Positions 33,421 to 45,400 of a stretch of DNA of 64,000 bases are shown here, piece after piece. The translations under genes were made by a program, and so were the position numbers. The stretch is from Klebsormidium nitens (lineage: Eukaryota > Streptophyta > Klebsormidiophyceae > Klebsormidiales > Klebsormidiaceae): positions 271,441 to 335,440 of the forward strand of contig DF236980.1 in NCBI GenBank assembly GCA_000708835.1, written 5' to 3'. The notes under the pieces were generated by a model, which saw only the letters and a program-made list of their open reading frames with translations, did not search any database and was not told the origin of the DNA. The first letter of the stretch is position 1; every line of letters starts with the position of its first letter.

Positions 33421-36400
33421 ATGGGGGACTCTCAGGAGGTAAGGCTATTCACTCATGCTCAACTCGAATTTCACCAACTTTAATAACTATGACGAGGACA
33501 AGGACTTTTAGTTCACTTGTCAAGTCATTCTGCAAGGCACCCTTCTTTTCAGAGCTGACAAGAGTGGGTCCTGAATGACGCTGCTTTGCCTTGCGAAGCG
33601 GCACAATACTACCTGCAGTCAATGCAACTGTTTATAGCAGCGGGAGCGATCCCGGATTCTTGGAACCTTCTGAACGCTTGCAGGGGTTTCAAAGCACCCA
33701 ACTTTAGATCAGCTGCATCATTCTGGCTTTTCAAGCTCTGTGTAGCTGACTGCTTTGAAGCTGTTGCTCTGAATGCTCTTTTCTCTTCTCACGCTCTTGT
33801 TCTCAGTGTCTCTGACCACTTCAGCTCTGCTCCAAGATTGTTTGGGGAGTGGGTTACTAAATTCTTGCAAAGTAGCTTCCTGGCAAAGGATTGAGTTTTC
33901 CAGTGTGTTGCCAGATTGCACCTGCTTGCGGAAACTATCGAGGGCTGTCACCATGTAGCAAGGAGATCGGGCTGTGGGTTTTCTCTGGTCAGCACCTTTT
34001 CAAGGAATCTGGGTTCGTGTTATTTCCACTCGGCACGTCCTCAGAGAACCTGATTGTATCTTGATCCTACTTAGCACCTCCTTTGTGAAACCTATCGTGG
34101 GTCATCTCCAAACGGCATCCGCTCAACAGTTTTGGTTGTGGATTCTCCAAAGTTAGCATCTCTACCACATTTCTTTTTGTGGGTCGTTCCCAGTCAGCAC
34201 CTTTTTATGGTTGTGGGTTGATCCCAGCTCGTGTCTCTTGAAGGAAATCGTGCTGTAGCTGTCACCGATCCCGGTCCCCTTTTGCTTGCAGAACACTGCG
34301 GCCATGTTGGAGGAGCAGACCGCCATGCTCGAGGAGGCCCTGGCGGGGTGGCAGGTGGCAGAAGAGAAGGCCAAGGAGTTCAGCAAGCAGCTGGAAGAAG
34401 CGCTCGCTCAGGTGAGGGGATGCACCAGTTCCATCAAGACTGCTGCTTGTTGTGCATGGTCTTGGTTTGGGTTGTTGCACTCAAGTCTTTGTAGGCCAGT
34501 ATCACAGACTGCTTAATGCATGGCGGCTCCAGAAGCGGCATGTTGTTTGGTCGCCACCTGTGTTGGCTGATTGCCTGCTGTCCACATGGAAGACTGAAGG
34601 CATGCTGTTCTTTTTTTCTTGCCATTGGTGGAATCATTGGCCTCAAATCGATTCCAAAGAGACAGCTTTCCAGCAGATTGAGGATTGTCTTGCAGCATGA
34701 TCTTGATCCGGGCTGATTTGTCTCAGTTGGTCTTGATATCTGCAAATGTGGATGCTATCAGTATCTGTGTGTTCCTGCTTGACCAGTTAACCGCTTTCTT
34801 GGGAATGCCAGATTGCCGGTCTGGGAACTGAAAACCGGTCAAGCTTCCTTCTGCACAAGCTTTCCGTCATTCCCGACTTGCTGAAGGAACAATTCATGAT
34901 AGCACTCGCACCAAAATTGCTGCGACAAAGGGCTGCGGATCAAGCTCTCTGGCCACTGCTGATCCTCTCAACTACCACTCCACCGTTTTCTTCCGCAATC
35001 ATGCTTCCAGTATCTTCCAGTATCAAGAAGTAACACCCTCGTGCACCCAAAGAAGCACTTATTCAGACGGGAGTTGCTGGCCAGCAATGGTTTTCTGACA
35101 TTCCTTAACCATTCTCTCCTCTAGGTCGCTGCCAAAGAGGAAGAAGCTGCCGGTCACGCCAAGGTGGCAGAGGATGCCGTCACAGGCTGGGAGGAAGCAG
35201 AGGCAAAGGCCGCTGCTCTTGAGGAAGACCTACAGAGGCTGCTCGAAGATGAAGAGAAGGCAAAGCGCGAGAGGGACGCAGCTCTGCAGCAAGTGAGGGA
35301 GGCCCAAGACAAAGAGGCCAAGCTGAGGGCGGAGATCGAGCAGCACAAGAAGAAAGACGCGAGCTTGAGGTGAGGATTCTCATTTCAAAGTTTTGCTTGT
35401 AGAGGCAGCGAGCTTCACGTGTTCCGAGGAAAAAGGTGCCAGGCAAAGGAGAGGCCTTGGAGGGGTGGTTGCATGCAATCGGTGCTCTTTGTTAGTTGAG
35501 CTCTTCCATGCAGAGACCTTCCGCTTCTGCAGTTGCTTCAAGTAGGTCTGTAAAGGAAGCATCTTTATGATTTGGGGAAGATCTGCGGCACATGCAAAAG
35601 GTCTGAATATGCTTTGAATTGAAAAGAAACTTGTGCATGGAACTGCTATACAGACATTCCAGAGGACACTTCAAAAGGTTTGTCTATATTCTGACGAGTT
35701 TGCTCGTTGGCTTCTAGGGAGCAACTGAGCCAGCTGCAGTCCCAGCTGGCACAAAAGGAGAACGCAGACCCCCGGCAGAACAACGGTGCGATCGAAGAGC
35801 TGAAGAAACAGACGGCAGCCAAGGTGAGGGCTGGATACACTGATTAACACTTATTGAAACACTGAAAGCTTTTGATTTCCAAAGTAGAAGGGTACAACTA
35901 TCTGTATGCTCTGTCTTCGTAACACTGGAAAGAAAACCTCAATCTGCAAGCGTCTAAGGCGGGAATGGAGTTGAATGAAAGGAACATGCAGATATTAGAC
36001 CCGTTTTGTGGGTATGGGAGCTCAGCACTTCAGCATCTTCTCAAAGGGCACCTTTATGCCTTTGTTACGAGCCGCTTCTTTGGCATGGCTCTTTATACTA
36101 AAACAGGACTACCCAACCAAAGGCATCAACGAACTTCCTTACAGCAAGAGACAGGAGTTACTGTGGCCGACCTCATCTCAAAATTTTCTTAGGCATCCTT
36201 AGTGCTTGAACGGCCATTTCACTTGCTAGAGTAATGAAACCTCAGCCCTCGGATCACCATCCTCATTCTCCTTCTTTCCTGGAGTCGAAGGCTGGAACCT
36301 CCTTCACTTCATTTCCTCACCTTTCTGAGACCTACAAAGTCTAGCCAGTCTTCTCCCTCTATCTCGAGATTTCCGACCTTTCTCTCATCAGTTTTGTTCG

Positions 36401-39400
36401 AACCAATCGGTTCCCTCAAAGGGCCCTCATTTGTCTGCCCTGTTCCTCATCCAAAACTCTCTCCTCGTAAAAGGCTCCAACCTCACGACTCTCTTCTTTC
36501 ACGACCTTTAGGTCCTTCCACACCGCAACTCAACCTCTGTCGTCAGCGCCTAACTGAGTCATCCCTTGCACTGAATAACTTCACCCCCAAACGCATTCAG
36601 GAACATGACAACCTTCCAAACTCCTCTTTTGTCCTCCTCAGGTTAAGGCGCTGAGCAATCAGCTGACGGAGGCCAACCGCGAGCTCGACGCCATTGCCAA
36701 GCGGCTGGAGAAACGCTCGACGACGCTGATCGACGCGGAGGGGAAGCGCAAGGACGCTGTGGCCTTGGTCAAGGGCCTCCAGAAGAAGAACCTGCTGGCG
36801 ACCAACGACCTCCAGGAGCTTACAAGTAGGTGCTCGAAATATGCTAAAAACCTCACCTTTGAGCGTGTGAGAAGGTGTTTTGTTTGACATGTCAGCCTGA
36901 ACTGTTTGCGAGCCCAAGTTTTCAGTCCAACTACGTCAAGGGCCTCCAGAAGAGGAATCTGCTGGCGACCAACGACCTCCAGGAGCTTACAAGTAGGTGC
37001 TCAAAACTCGTGTTATTTTCACATTGAAGCTCTTGTGAGAAAGCGTTTTGTTGACATGTCAGCTTGGATTGTTTGATTGTTCTCCGTTTCTGAGCGATCA
37101 TGTCAGGGGCCTCCAAAAGAAAAACCCGCTGGCCACGGACGACCTCCAGGAGATGACGAGTAGGTGCCCAAAACCTGTTGAGATCTTCGATTTGACCTCT
37201 CGTGAGAAAGCTTTTTGCCGACATGTCAGCCTAGATTGTTGGAAAGCCCAAGTTTTCAGTCAATGACATCAAGGGCCTCCAAAGAAGAACCTGCTGGCAA
37301 CGGACGACCTTCAGGAGCTTACGAGTATGTGCCCGAAGTCTCTGTCTAGGGTCCAGACTTGAATCTCCGTGAAATCTCTTTTTTCCAGAGACTCAACGGA
37401 AATAGGTTTCGTTTTGACCAGGCAGCCTGGAAATATAGTAAGAGCTTGACATTTTCTTGAAGACCTGTTTCTTGTAGAGTGCCGAAAAAAATCCCAGAAT
37501 TGTCTTCCTTCAGATCCTATTTCGTGGAAGCTGCTGCGTTTGCGAAGCTGGATTCTTCTAGGTGTAAGCTGCCATGAAGGCTTCATAAGGTCTCCTCAAT
37601 AGACCAAAACGCTGCACTGGTTGTTTTAACAACACGTCCAGGACATCGCAATGATTATTTGCACATTGGCTTGCAAAATCCTTAACCAGAAAACATCTGA
37701 AGAGCTGTTCTTATTGAACGCCACCAAAGCCTCCTTGTCAACTTTCTTCACATGCTGTCAGGCATCGTTTACGAAATAAAGAGAGGAAAACTAGAAATGC
37801 TTTTTCATCCGACTCTCGTAACCCCTTCCATGGACATGACTCCCATCTGAAGAAGCACTCCCCCCTTCCTTTCAACGTTCGAGATACGATTTCAAACGAA
37901 TCTGGGACTCTGTCCAAGTAAGTACAATCTGATCTGACCTCATCCATCCCTTTTGCAGGTTTGTCGGACAACCTGAAGTCCGGGTCGGAAGACACCGACT
38001 TCCGCCTCCATGCGGCCGCCAAGAAGCTCGCGAGCGTCGTCGAAGCATCGCGCGGCGGCGAGGCGTCGCTCCGCGGCAGCTTCGAGGCTCCGAAGTCGCC
38101 CGAAACGCCCGATGACGAGCGCAACGATGTCGTCGCGTCGCCCCTCAAAAAGGCGCGCAAGATCTCGATCGCGGCGCTCGAGTCCGCCGAGGGATCCCTC
38201 CAGGATGCGATCGCCGCGCGCGCGGGCGCGGTCGCCGAGGCCGAAGGGTTACGGATCTCGGTTAAGAAGGCGGAGGCGGAGGTCGGGAAGTTGCGCAAGG
38301 CGCTCGTGAGAAAGGCGCTCCAAGAGGGAGATCAACCGGGCAAACGGGGCCCGGGGTTAGCGGGCTTAACCGACGAAGCGATGACTGCGCTCGCGGAGGC
38401 GAAGGCCGAGGCGGAGGCGCGGTTGGCCGGGCTGGTTAAGGAGAAGGCGGAGGTTGAGGCGCGGTTAGCGTTTGCTAACCAGGAGAAGAGGGCGCTGGAC
38501 GCGGAGCTGGGGCAGACGAAACTAGAGCGGGAGTACCGGCAGAGCAAGCTGGCGGAGGCGGACGGGCAGATCGCAGAGCTGGAAGCCAACCTCGCCACCA
38601 TCATAAAGGTAGGGCGCTTTCTATATTGCCAATTATCCCAATTCAGGCAAAGGTGACACGATGTATCAACCTGCTTCACTTTTTTTCGAGTACTGGGAGA
38701 CACGATTGCAATGAGTGCTCTTTCTGAGTCTTGGCAACAACGAACTCCACTCAGCAAAGTGTACTTCCGCGCCGCAACCTTAGCATCTGACCGGCACCCA
38801 TTACAATTCTCGCTAAGCATCTTATTCGGCTTCATTATTGGTTCACGGGTAATTGCTGCACGCTTTTCTCGACGAAGCATGTCTTCTTCACGGAACCTTT
38901 TTTAAAGGAGCACCTCTCGTTACGATCCCCCTCCTTCTGACAGAGGTATGCACTCCCCTGTTTACTCCTTGAGTTCTTCTCACTTCCCTCTTTTCTTTTC
39001 TTACCAGGAGAAGCAGGTTGCTGACGCGAAGCTTGAGGCCATCGAGGGCGGCAACGAAGCGTTCCAATCCACCAGCGCCGAGCTCGCTTCGACAAAGGAA
39101 GAGAACGCCGAACTCGCGGCGAAGCTCGCGGAAAAGAGTGCGAAGGTTGCGGAGCTCGACAGTAACCTGGCCCAAGCGACGATGCGCCTCGCGCATCTGA
39201 ACGGGGAACTGGCGCTGCTGGGCGGGAAGAACGCGGAGCTGAGCGCGAAGCTGGCGTCGGGGAGCAAGGACAAGGGGGCGGAGCTGGCAATCAAAACGTG
39301 AGCTTGTTTCTGTTTTGAAGTTCTTGTTCTTGTTTTTGGATTTAATTTTCCCTGTCGGTCCTGAAAGTCGTCGTTGTCAAGCACTTTTGATTTTCGCTGT

Positions 39401-42400
39401 CGGGTTTGGGATTCGTCGTTGTCAAGCACACAACTCCCCCTTGTTTCAGGCAGTTCGTTGTCGCTTCGACCACTTCACTATCGGATTCCGAACCTTTTGT
39501 TGTCGAACTTCAGTCCCTCTAAGAGAAGCTTCTCAGAGAGTCTGGTGCAGCTAAGATGATTCCCTAAGTGGATAGTTCGTTAGGATGAGGACATAGCTTG
39601 AAGCTTAATTCGCTACCGCACGAAGACGCGCGACGTCCATTTCCGCCCCACGTCGACTGTCGCTCTTTCGCGCATCTCCACAGAAACAAACGCACGAATC
39701 AATTAGGATTGCTCGAAGCTGATACTGGTCAAACCATTTCTCGTGAAAACCTTTTCCGAACCGAATGTGAAGGTCCCATTCTTTGAATTTTTGATCGCTG
39801 AAAGAAAGTTTGAAACCCTCACGCTCTTATTTGTCTATCTCTCAAGCGCCACGCCATAGGAAACTCGCCGTGTTCGACACCTGTCCTTTGTTGCGCAGCG
39901 TGGGCAGAAGGACAGTGATTTTTCGGGGATTCTCTGTAAGACTTTTGACCCCGAACTTTTCTTTTTCGGACTGTACAACATTCTACAAATTCATTCCAAC
40001 CAGCAGCCGGGAGACTGAACACTAAAGCGACGCCTCCTCTTATTGCAGCGCGGCCCTGAAGCAGAAGGACACCGAACTTCACGACAAAGAAGTCGAGGTC
40101 GCACGCCGCGATGCGGAGCTGATGGCGCTCCGCAAGGAGCGCGAAGACCTGGCATCCAAGGCCGCAGACGCGACCAAGCGCGCCGCAGAACTAGACGTGG
40201 CGGCCGCCGAGAGCGGCAAGCGCATTGCGGACCTGGACCAGGAGCTCGCGGCCGCTATCAAGAGGGTGTCGGATCTCGACGGTGGGTGATTGACTTCTGT
40301 TTTTGGCGTCCGAAAAATCATCGTGCTTGGACTTAGGAGCAAGCAAATGCTGCCGAGTCTGTTGAGTATTCCAGATTTTTGGGAAATGTAGTGAACCTGA
40401 AAGTTCAAAGGATTGTTCTGTGTGTGCTGAGTTGAGTTCGTGAAAAGTTGAGTGCTGAGCAGCTTATGTCTGCATCAAATAAATGTCCGATCTTGCCATC
40501 TCGACGGTTAGTGGACACAATTCAGAATGTAGATGGTGTCGCTCCCACTAGTATTTGTCGCTTTGGGGTCACTGGACCGAGTGGAAAGAGCCTCGCGCCT
40601 GTGATCAAGAAATGGTTGTGTTGGAGGAAGATTGGTTGCCACGGGCTTGAATGCGTCTTGCACTTTGTTTCTTCGCGTTCCTTGTGCTGTGAATTCTCGG
40701 TTGTATCTCCGGCTTCCGTCTCAGTCCTTTGCTTTTTAACGAGATTGGTGGCTGCCTACGGAGGACTGGCTGTTTTTGCTGCACGTTGTCTTTTGACCTA
40801 CCCGTAGTGGCCGGATCAAAATGATTGCAATCTATTCCCAAAGTTCAAAGTATTCTCTGGTTGGAAGCGAAGTTGAAAACGAGCGATTCTCATCACCACT
40901 TTGATCGGACCTATTTCAAAGTTGTTCGGAAGACACCTGAAAACTGTTCCTTCTCACTCCAAGGTCCATGGTCTAGTCCTTTTTCTTGTCTTGCCGCTCT
41001 TTCCGTTCGCCTCTAGCTGCGACTCTGGGTCAAATAATCTGCTGACCTGAGTTCTCTTTCATGCAGCCGATTTGGGCGCAACCAAGGAGCAGATGCATGC
41101 CCTCGAGTCCGAGCTCGCATCCTCCAAGAAGCGTTCCGCCGACACGGAGCAACAGCTCGCCGCGGCGCAGAAGGCCCACGCTGACGTCAGCGCTGAGCTG
41201 GCGGCTGCGAAGAAGGCGTCGAACGAGGCCGCGGCGCAGCTGGCGGGCGCGCGCGCCGAGCTGGACTCATTCAAGAAAACGGTGATGGAGAAAGACAGCG
41301 AGAAGATGAGCGCTCACGAAAAGCTGGCGAAACTGGAGAGCGATCTGATGGGCGCTAGCCTAAGGATCTCGCAGTTGAGTAATGAGGCGGCGGTCTCGGA
41401 CGAACGGCTCGGGGAAGTCTCCCGGGCGCTGGACGGCGCACGGAAGCGTGTGACCGAGTTGGAAAGTGCGTTGGCCGAGGAAGAGAGGAAGGGCTCCGGG
41501 GCGAAGCGCGAACTAGAACGGGTACAGAAGGTGCTCGAGGAGCAGGGGGCGAGGGATACTGATTCTAAGAAGCGACTCGGGGAGGAGAAAGAGAGGGTTG
41601 CCGCGCTTGAGAAGAAGAACGGCGAAGCAGAGAAGGCCGCTCAGGAGGCGAAGCGGGAACTAGAACGGGTGCAGAAGGCGCTCGAGGAGCAGGGGGCGAG
41701 GGATACCGATTCTAAGAAGCGGCTCGAGGAGGCACGGGAGAAGGTTGCCGCGCTTGAGAAGAAGAACGGCGAAGCGGAGAGGGCAGCTGAAGACGCGAGA
41801 AAGGAAGTTGCTGCGATGAAGGAGAAGGTGGCGGCTTCTGAGAAGGCGCTGGGAGAAGCGAGGAAGGAGGTTGACGGGTTAAGGAAGGAAACGGACGGGG
41901 TCAAAAAGGGGTTAGAGGACAAGGAGGGCGCGGTTGCCGGGGCGCAGAAGCGGGTTACGGAACTGGAGAGTGCGCTTGCAGGGCTGTCCGAAGAGAAGGA
42001 CGCTCTGGAATCGGACGTCCAAAACTTGAAGCAGAAGAAGAGCAAGATGGAGAAGGAAATGGCGCAGGCATTGTCGAAGATCTCGGAGCTGGAGACCCGC
42101 GTGGATTCGGCGGCAAAGGAGAAAGAGGCCATCCGTGAGGAGCTTAAGGGGGTGCAGACCGAGAGAGACGAGCTCGTTTCTAAATTGGAGAAGACGGCCG
42201 GGGATCTGGAGAAGGCGAAGAAGAAGGCGGCGCAGGCGGCCAAGGAAAGAGAAGCTCTTGCCGAGGAACTGAGGGGAGTGGAAAGTGAACGGGACGAAGC
42301 GGTGTCAAAAGCGGAGAAGGTTGCGTCGGAGGCGAACCAAGCGAAGAAGAAGTCGCTCGCGGCGCTGAATGAGAAAGAGGACGAGCTGGCCGCCGTCCAA

Positions 42401-45400
42401 AGCGACAAGGAAGAGGCCCTTTCTAAACTGGAGCGCTTGGGGGCGGAGCTCGCCGCGACCAAGAAGAAGCTGCAGAAGGAGAAAGAGGTCGTCGCCGAGC
42501 AGCTGCGGCTGCTGGAAACGGAGAAGGAGGACACCGTTTCTAAACTGGCGGCGGATCTGGCGGAGTTCAAGAAGGTGGTCAAGGCGAAAGACCACGAAGT
42601 GCAGCAGACGAACTCGAAGCTGGCGCACACGTCGCGCGAGCTGACCGATTTTAAGAAGAAGTACGAGGAGGCGGCTAAGGACCAGAGGGCCGCGGCGGAG
42701 GTCGTGGAGCTCAGTTCTAAACTGGCGGCCGCGAACATCGAGCGCGAGGGCCTGTCCGCGGAGCTCATCTCGGCACAGGAAGAACAGAAAGAGCTGCTGC
42801 AACAGGTGAGGGTCAAATAGTTTGGTGAGAATCTTAAGCGGTTTTGCTTGGACAAGAGCAAAGATCCGTGTAGGGGAGTGGAATAACATCTCAAAGAATC
42901 GGTCATTCATTTTTTTTGGAGTACCAAGTTGCGGGATTATCAAGGTGACCAATTTGGGATGTGAGGGGTTACTTTGAGGGCTTAGTGTGGACCACCAAAA
43001 CACTTTTCTTGGCAACCATCATTCGTAGACAGGTGAAAAGCAGGGTCGTGACGTCTCGGGTTAGGTTTTACCGATTCTGGAATCGATAGTCTTCTGCAAC
43101 ATGTGCATGCGCCACAGAAAGAGAGCATGAGATCTTGTGTTGAGTTGTCACTTGGGGGTTGTTAATCCTGAAGCTTATCATTTCTGAAGTCGGCCGTTAT
43201 CTGCAACAGGTGCTTGCGCTGCAAAAGGAGAGCGAGAAGTTTGGGGTTTGAGTTGTTACTTCTACTTTGGGGGTTAGTGTTCCTGAAGCTCTTCATTTCC
43301 GTTATCTGTAACAGGTGCTTGCGCTGCAAAAGGAGAGCGAGAAGGCGCGCGACGCGGGCGCAAAAGCAGAGAAGGCGCGCGCACGTGTGCAGGAGGAACT
43401 AGACGCGGGACTCGAGGCGCAGAAAGCGATTGAAGCGGAGAAGGCGAAGCTGCGCAAGGAGGGGGAGGAGATGAAGGCGGCGCTCGAGCGGATCCGCGGG
43501 GAGCGGCGCGCTCTGCAGAAGCAACTAGAGGCGGCGGCGAAAGAGGCGGAGGAGAGGACGGCGAGCCGGCCCAAGGTCAGCGAATAATTGCGCTCTGTTT
43601 CTTGAGGTTGTTCGGTTTTCATCGGCTGCTTTGTGTGAAGATTCGGTTTAGGCCGGCTCAGGTTGGTAAGCGGAGTCGCGTTCTGTTCGTCTTTTGGACT
43701 CTTGAGTTTGAATGTCCTTGTTAGATTAGTTGCTTTGCTAAAGTCCTCATTCCGAGCGTCTTCTGTGGAGAGGTCTAACTAAGCAACAGTGTATGAGGCG
43801 GAATAGGTGAGACCGTATTCTGGTTCGATCGATGTTGGCGCCTTTCTGAAATTGCTTTGAGGTCATTCAAACAATGTCGAGCCAGATTCGAAGTACGTCG
43901 AGGCTTGATGTGACGGCTTGTTTGCCTCATGCGGACTATGACTGTTCTCTGAAAAGTCGAAGCAAGCGTGACGCTTTATTTCAACATCTGGATGTGACAG
44001 GCAAAGGGTGAATGCCTGTATCTATAACGGACAGAGTCCCTGAAGTGAGGTCTGTTTGCTAAGCTCTCTGTCAGTCAAGCAAAGCAGAGCGCTCCAATGC
44101 TTCCTTCGGGCCCCCAGGCTGCTCTCTTGGGGCGCCTGCAGAGCCTTCTAACGAGACGTGGCAGAATCTTGGAAACTGCGCTTTTTCGTGCTTCTGAAAT
44201 GGTAGGTCTTGGTAGGCAAGAACGAACCATCGCTAGGCGTCTAGGGCTTTACCAGGGTTTGCTTCCTAAAACGGGCTGCTTTTTCAATGGCGTTCTTGGT
44301 TGGCTTCTTTTGCTTTCGACCTAAGCCTTTATTCTGTGCTTGTCCTCCGGGTTTTGGCGCTTAGTCAAGACAAACACACAGTCTAGATGTGACTGGATGT
44401 GTCTCCCAATTGTCTGGTCCTTCTCCCTTGAGTTATTATTACAGGTGCTCCCACATCAGCTTAGGGTATCTTTCTCGCTCTGTCTTCATTTCCAGACCTT
44501 ACATTCGCCTGCAGTCTGGCTCGTTTCCTCTCTCTTACACCAAACTTCAAGCTCTTCAAAGTCATCACGCCTTTGACACAATACATGCGCCCAGCACTTG
44601 AATCCAGAGTTCATGAAGGACTTTTCTCTGGTCCGGTCAGATCCTTTCTCGGCAGCACAAGCAAGCTTACCTAAGGAGCTTTGTCATTGTCACAGTACTT
44701 AACGAAGATTTATCCAATCCTTACACTATTCTTCTTTTGTACTCCCTACCAATTCTGTTGCAATCCGCATCTTCGGTCAGAAAACCTGAAGTTTTCTTAT
44801 GCTGCCCCGCTTGGGTCTTGTCTTACAGGCCCGCGAATCTGGCAGAACTCTTTTTGGGACTTTTTCTTCGTTAATCCCATTATAGGCTGCTGTTGGTGTG
44901 CAGACCGACCCGCCAACTGGACTATGAGAAGCTAGCCGTGACGAGTGACGAAATTGCTTAAGAGTACAAGGCTCTTCTGAGAACACACTTGTCGTTTTCC
45001 GTCGGTCACTCAACAGCCACTAACAACCGCAATCGGTTACTCGAAACCATTCGACAAATTCTTGAGCAGAAGGTTTGGCTCGCGCAGGCCGCCACCGGAG
45101 TGCAGACCAATGCCCCGCTGGAGCAGGACACTCCCAAGAACAAACTCGTGTTCTATATTTGTGCAATCTTTAACAATAAGTAATGGGACTTTTGAACCTC
45201 TTCAGAACGCCTGAAATCTGATCAATCTATTTCTTGCGCAGGCCGCTGCCGGTGTGCAGACCGATGCCCCGCTGGACTACGAGGAGCTCGCTGCGATGCG
45301 CGACGAAGTCGTCCAAATGGAGCAAGAGCTGCTCGCCGTCAAGGAGATGATGCAAGCCAAGATGATCTCGCTGGACGAGCGTGAGCACCAACTAGGTATG

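Noticed and set aside
37104-37330. Treating the exon 5 tail copies as constitutive exons
   Set aside because: The third copy has a 1-nt loss that breaks frame, and the phase from exon 5 to exon 6 closes perfectly without them.
41641-42906. 421-codon minus-strand Ser/Ala-rich ORF
   Set aside because: Mirror image of a GC-rich coiled-coil exon; composition (Ser/Ala/Phe) is the expected antisense of Glu/Lys/Leu codons and there are no domain features.
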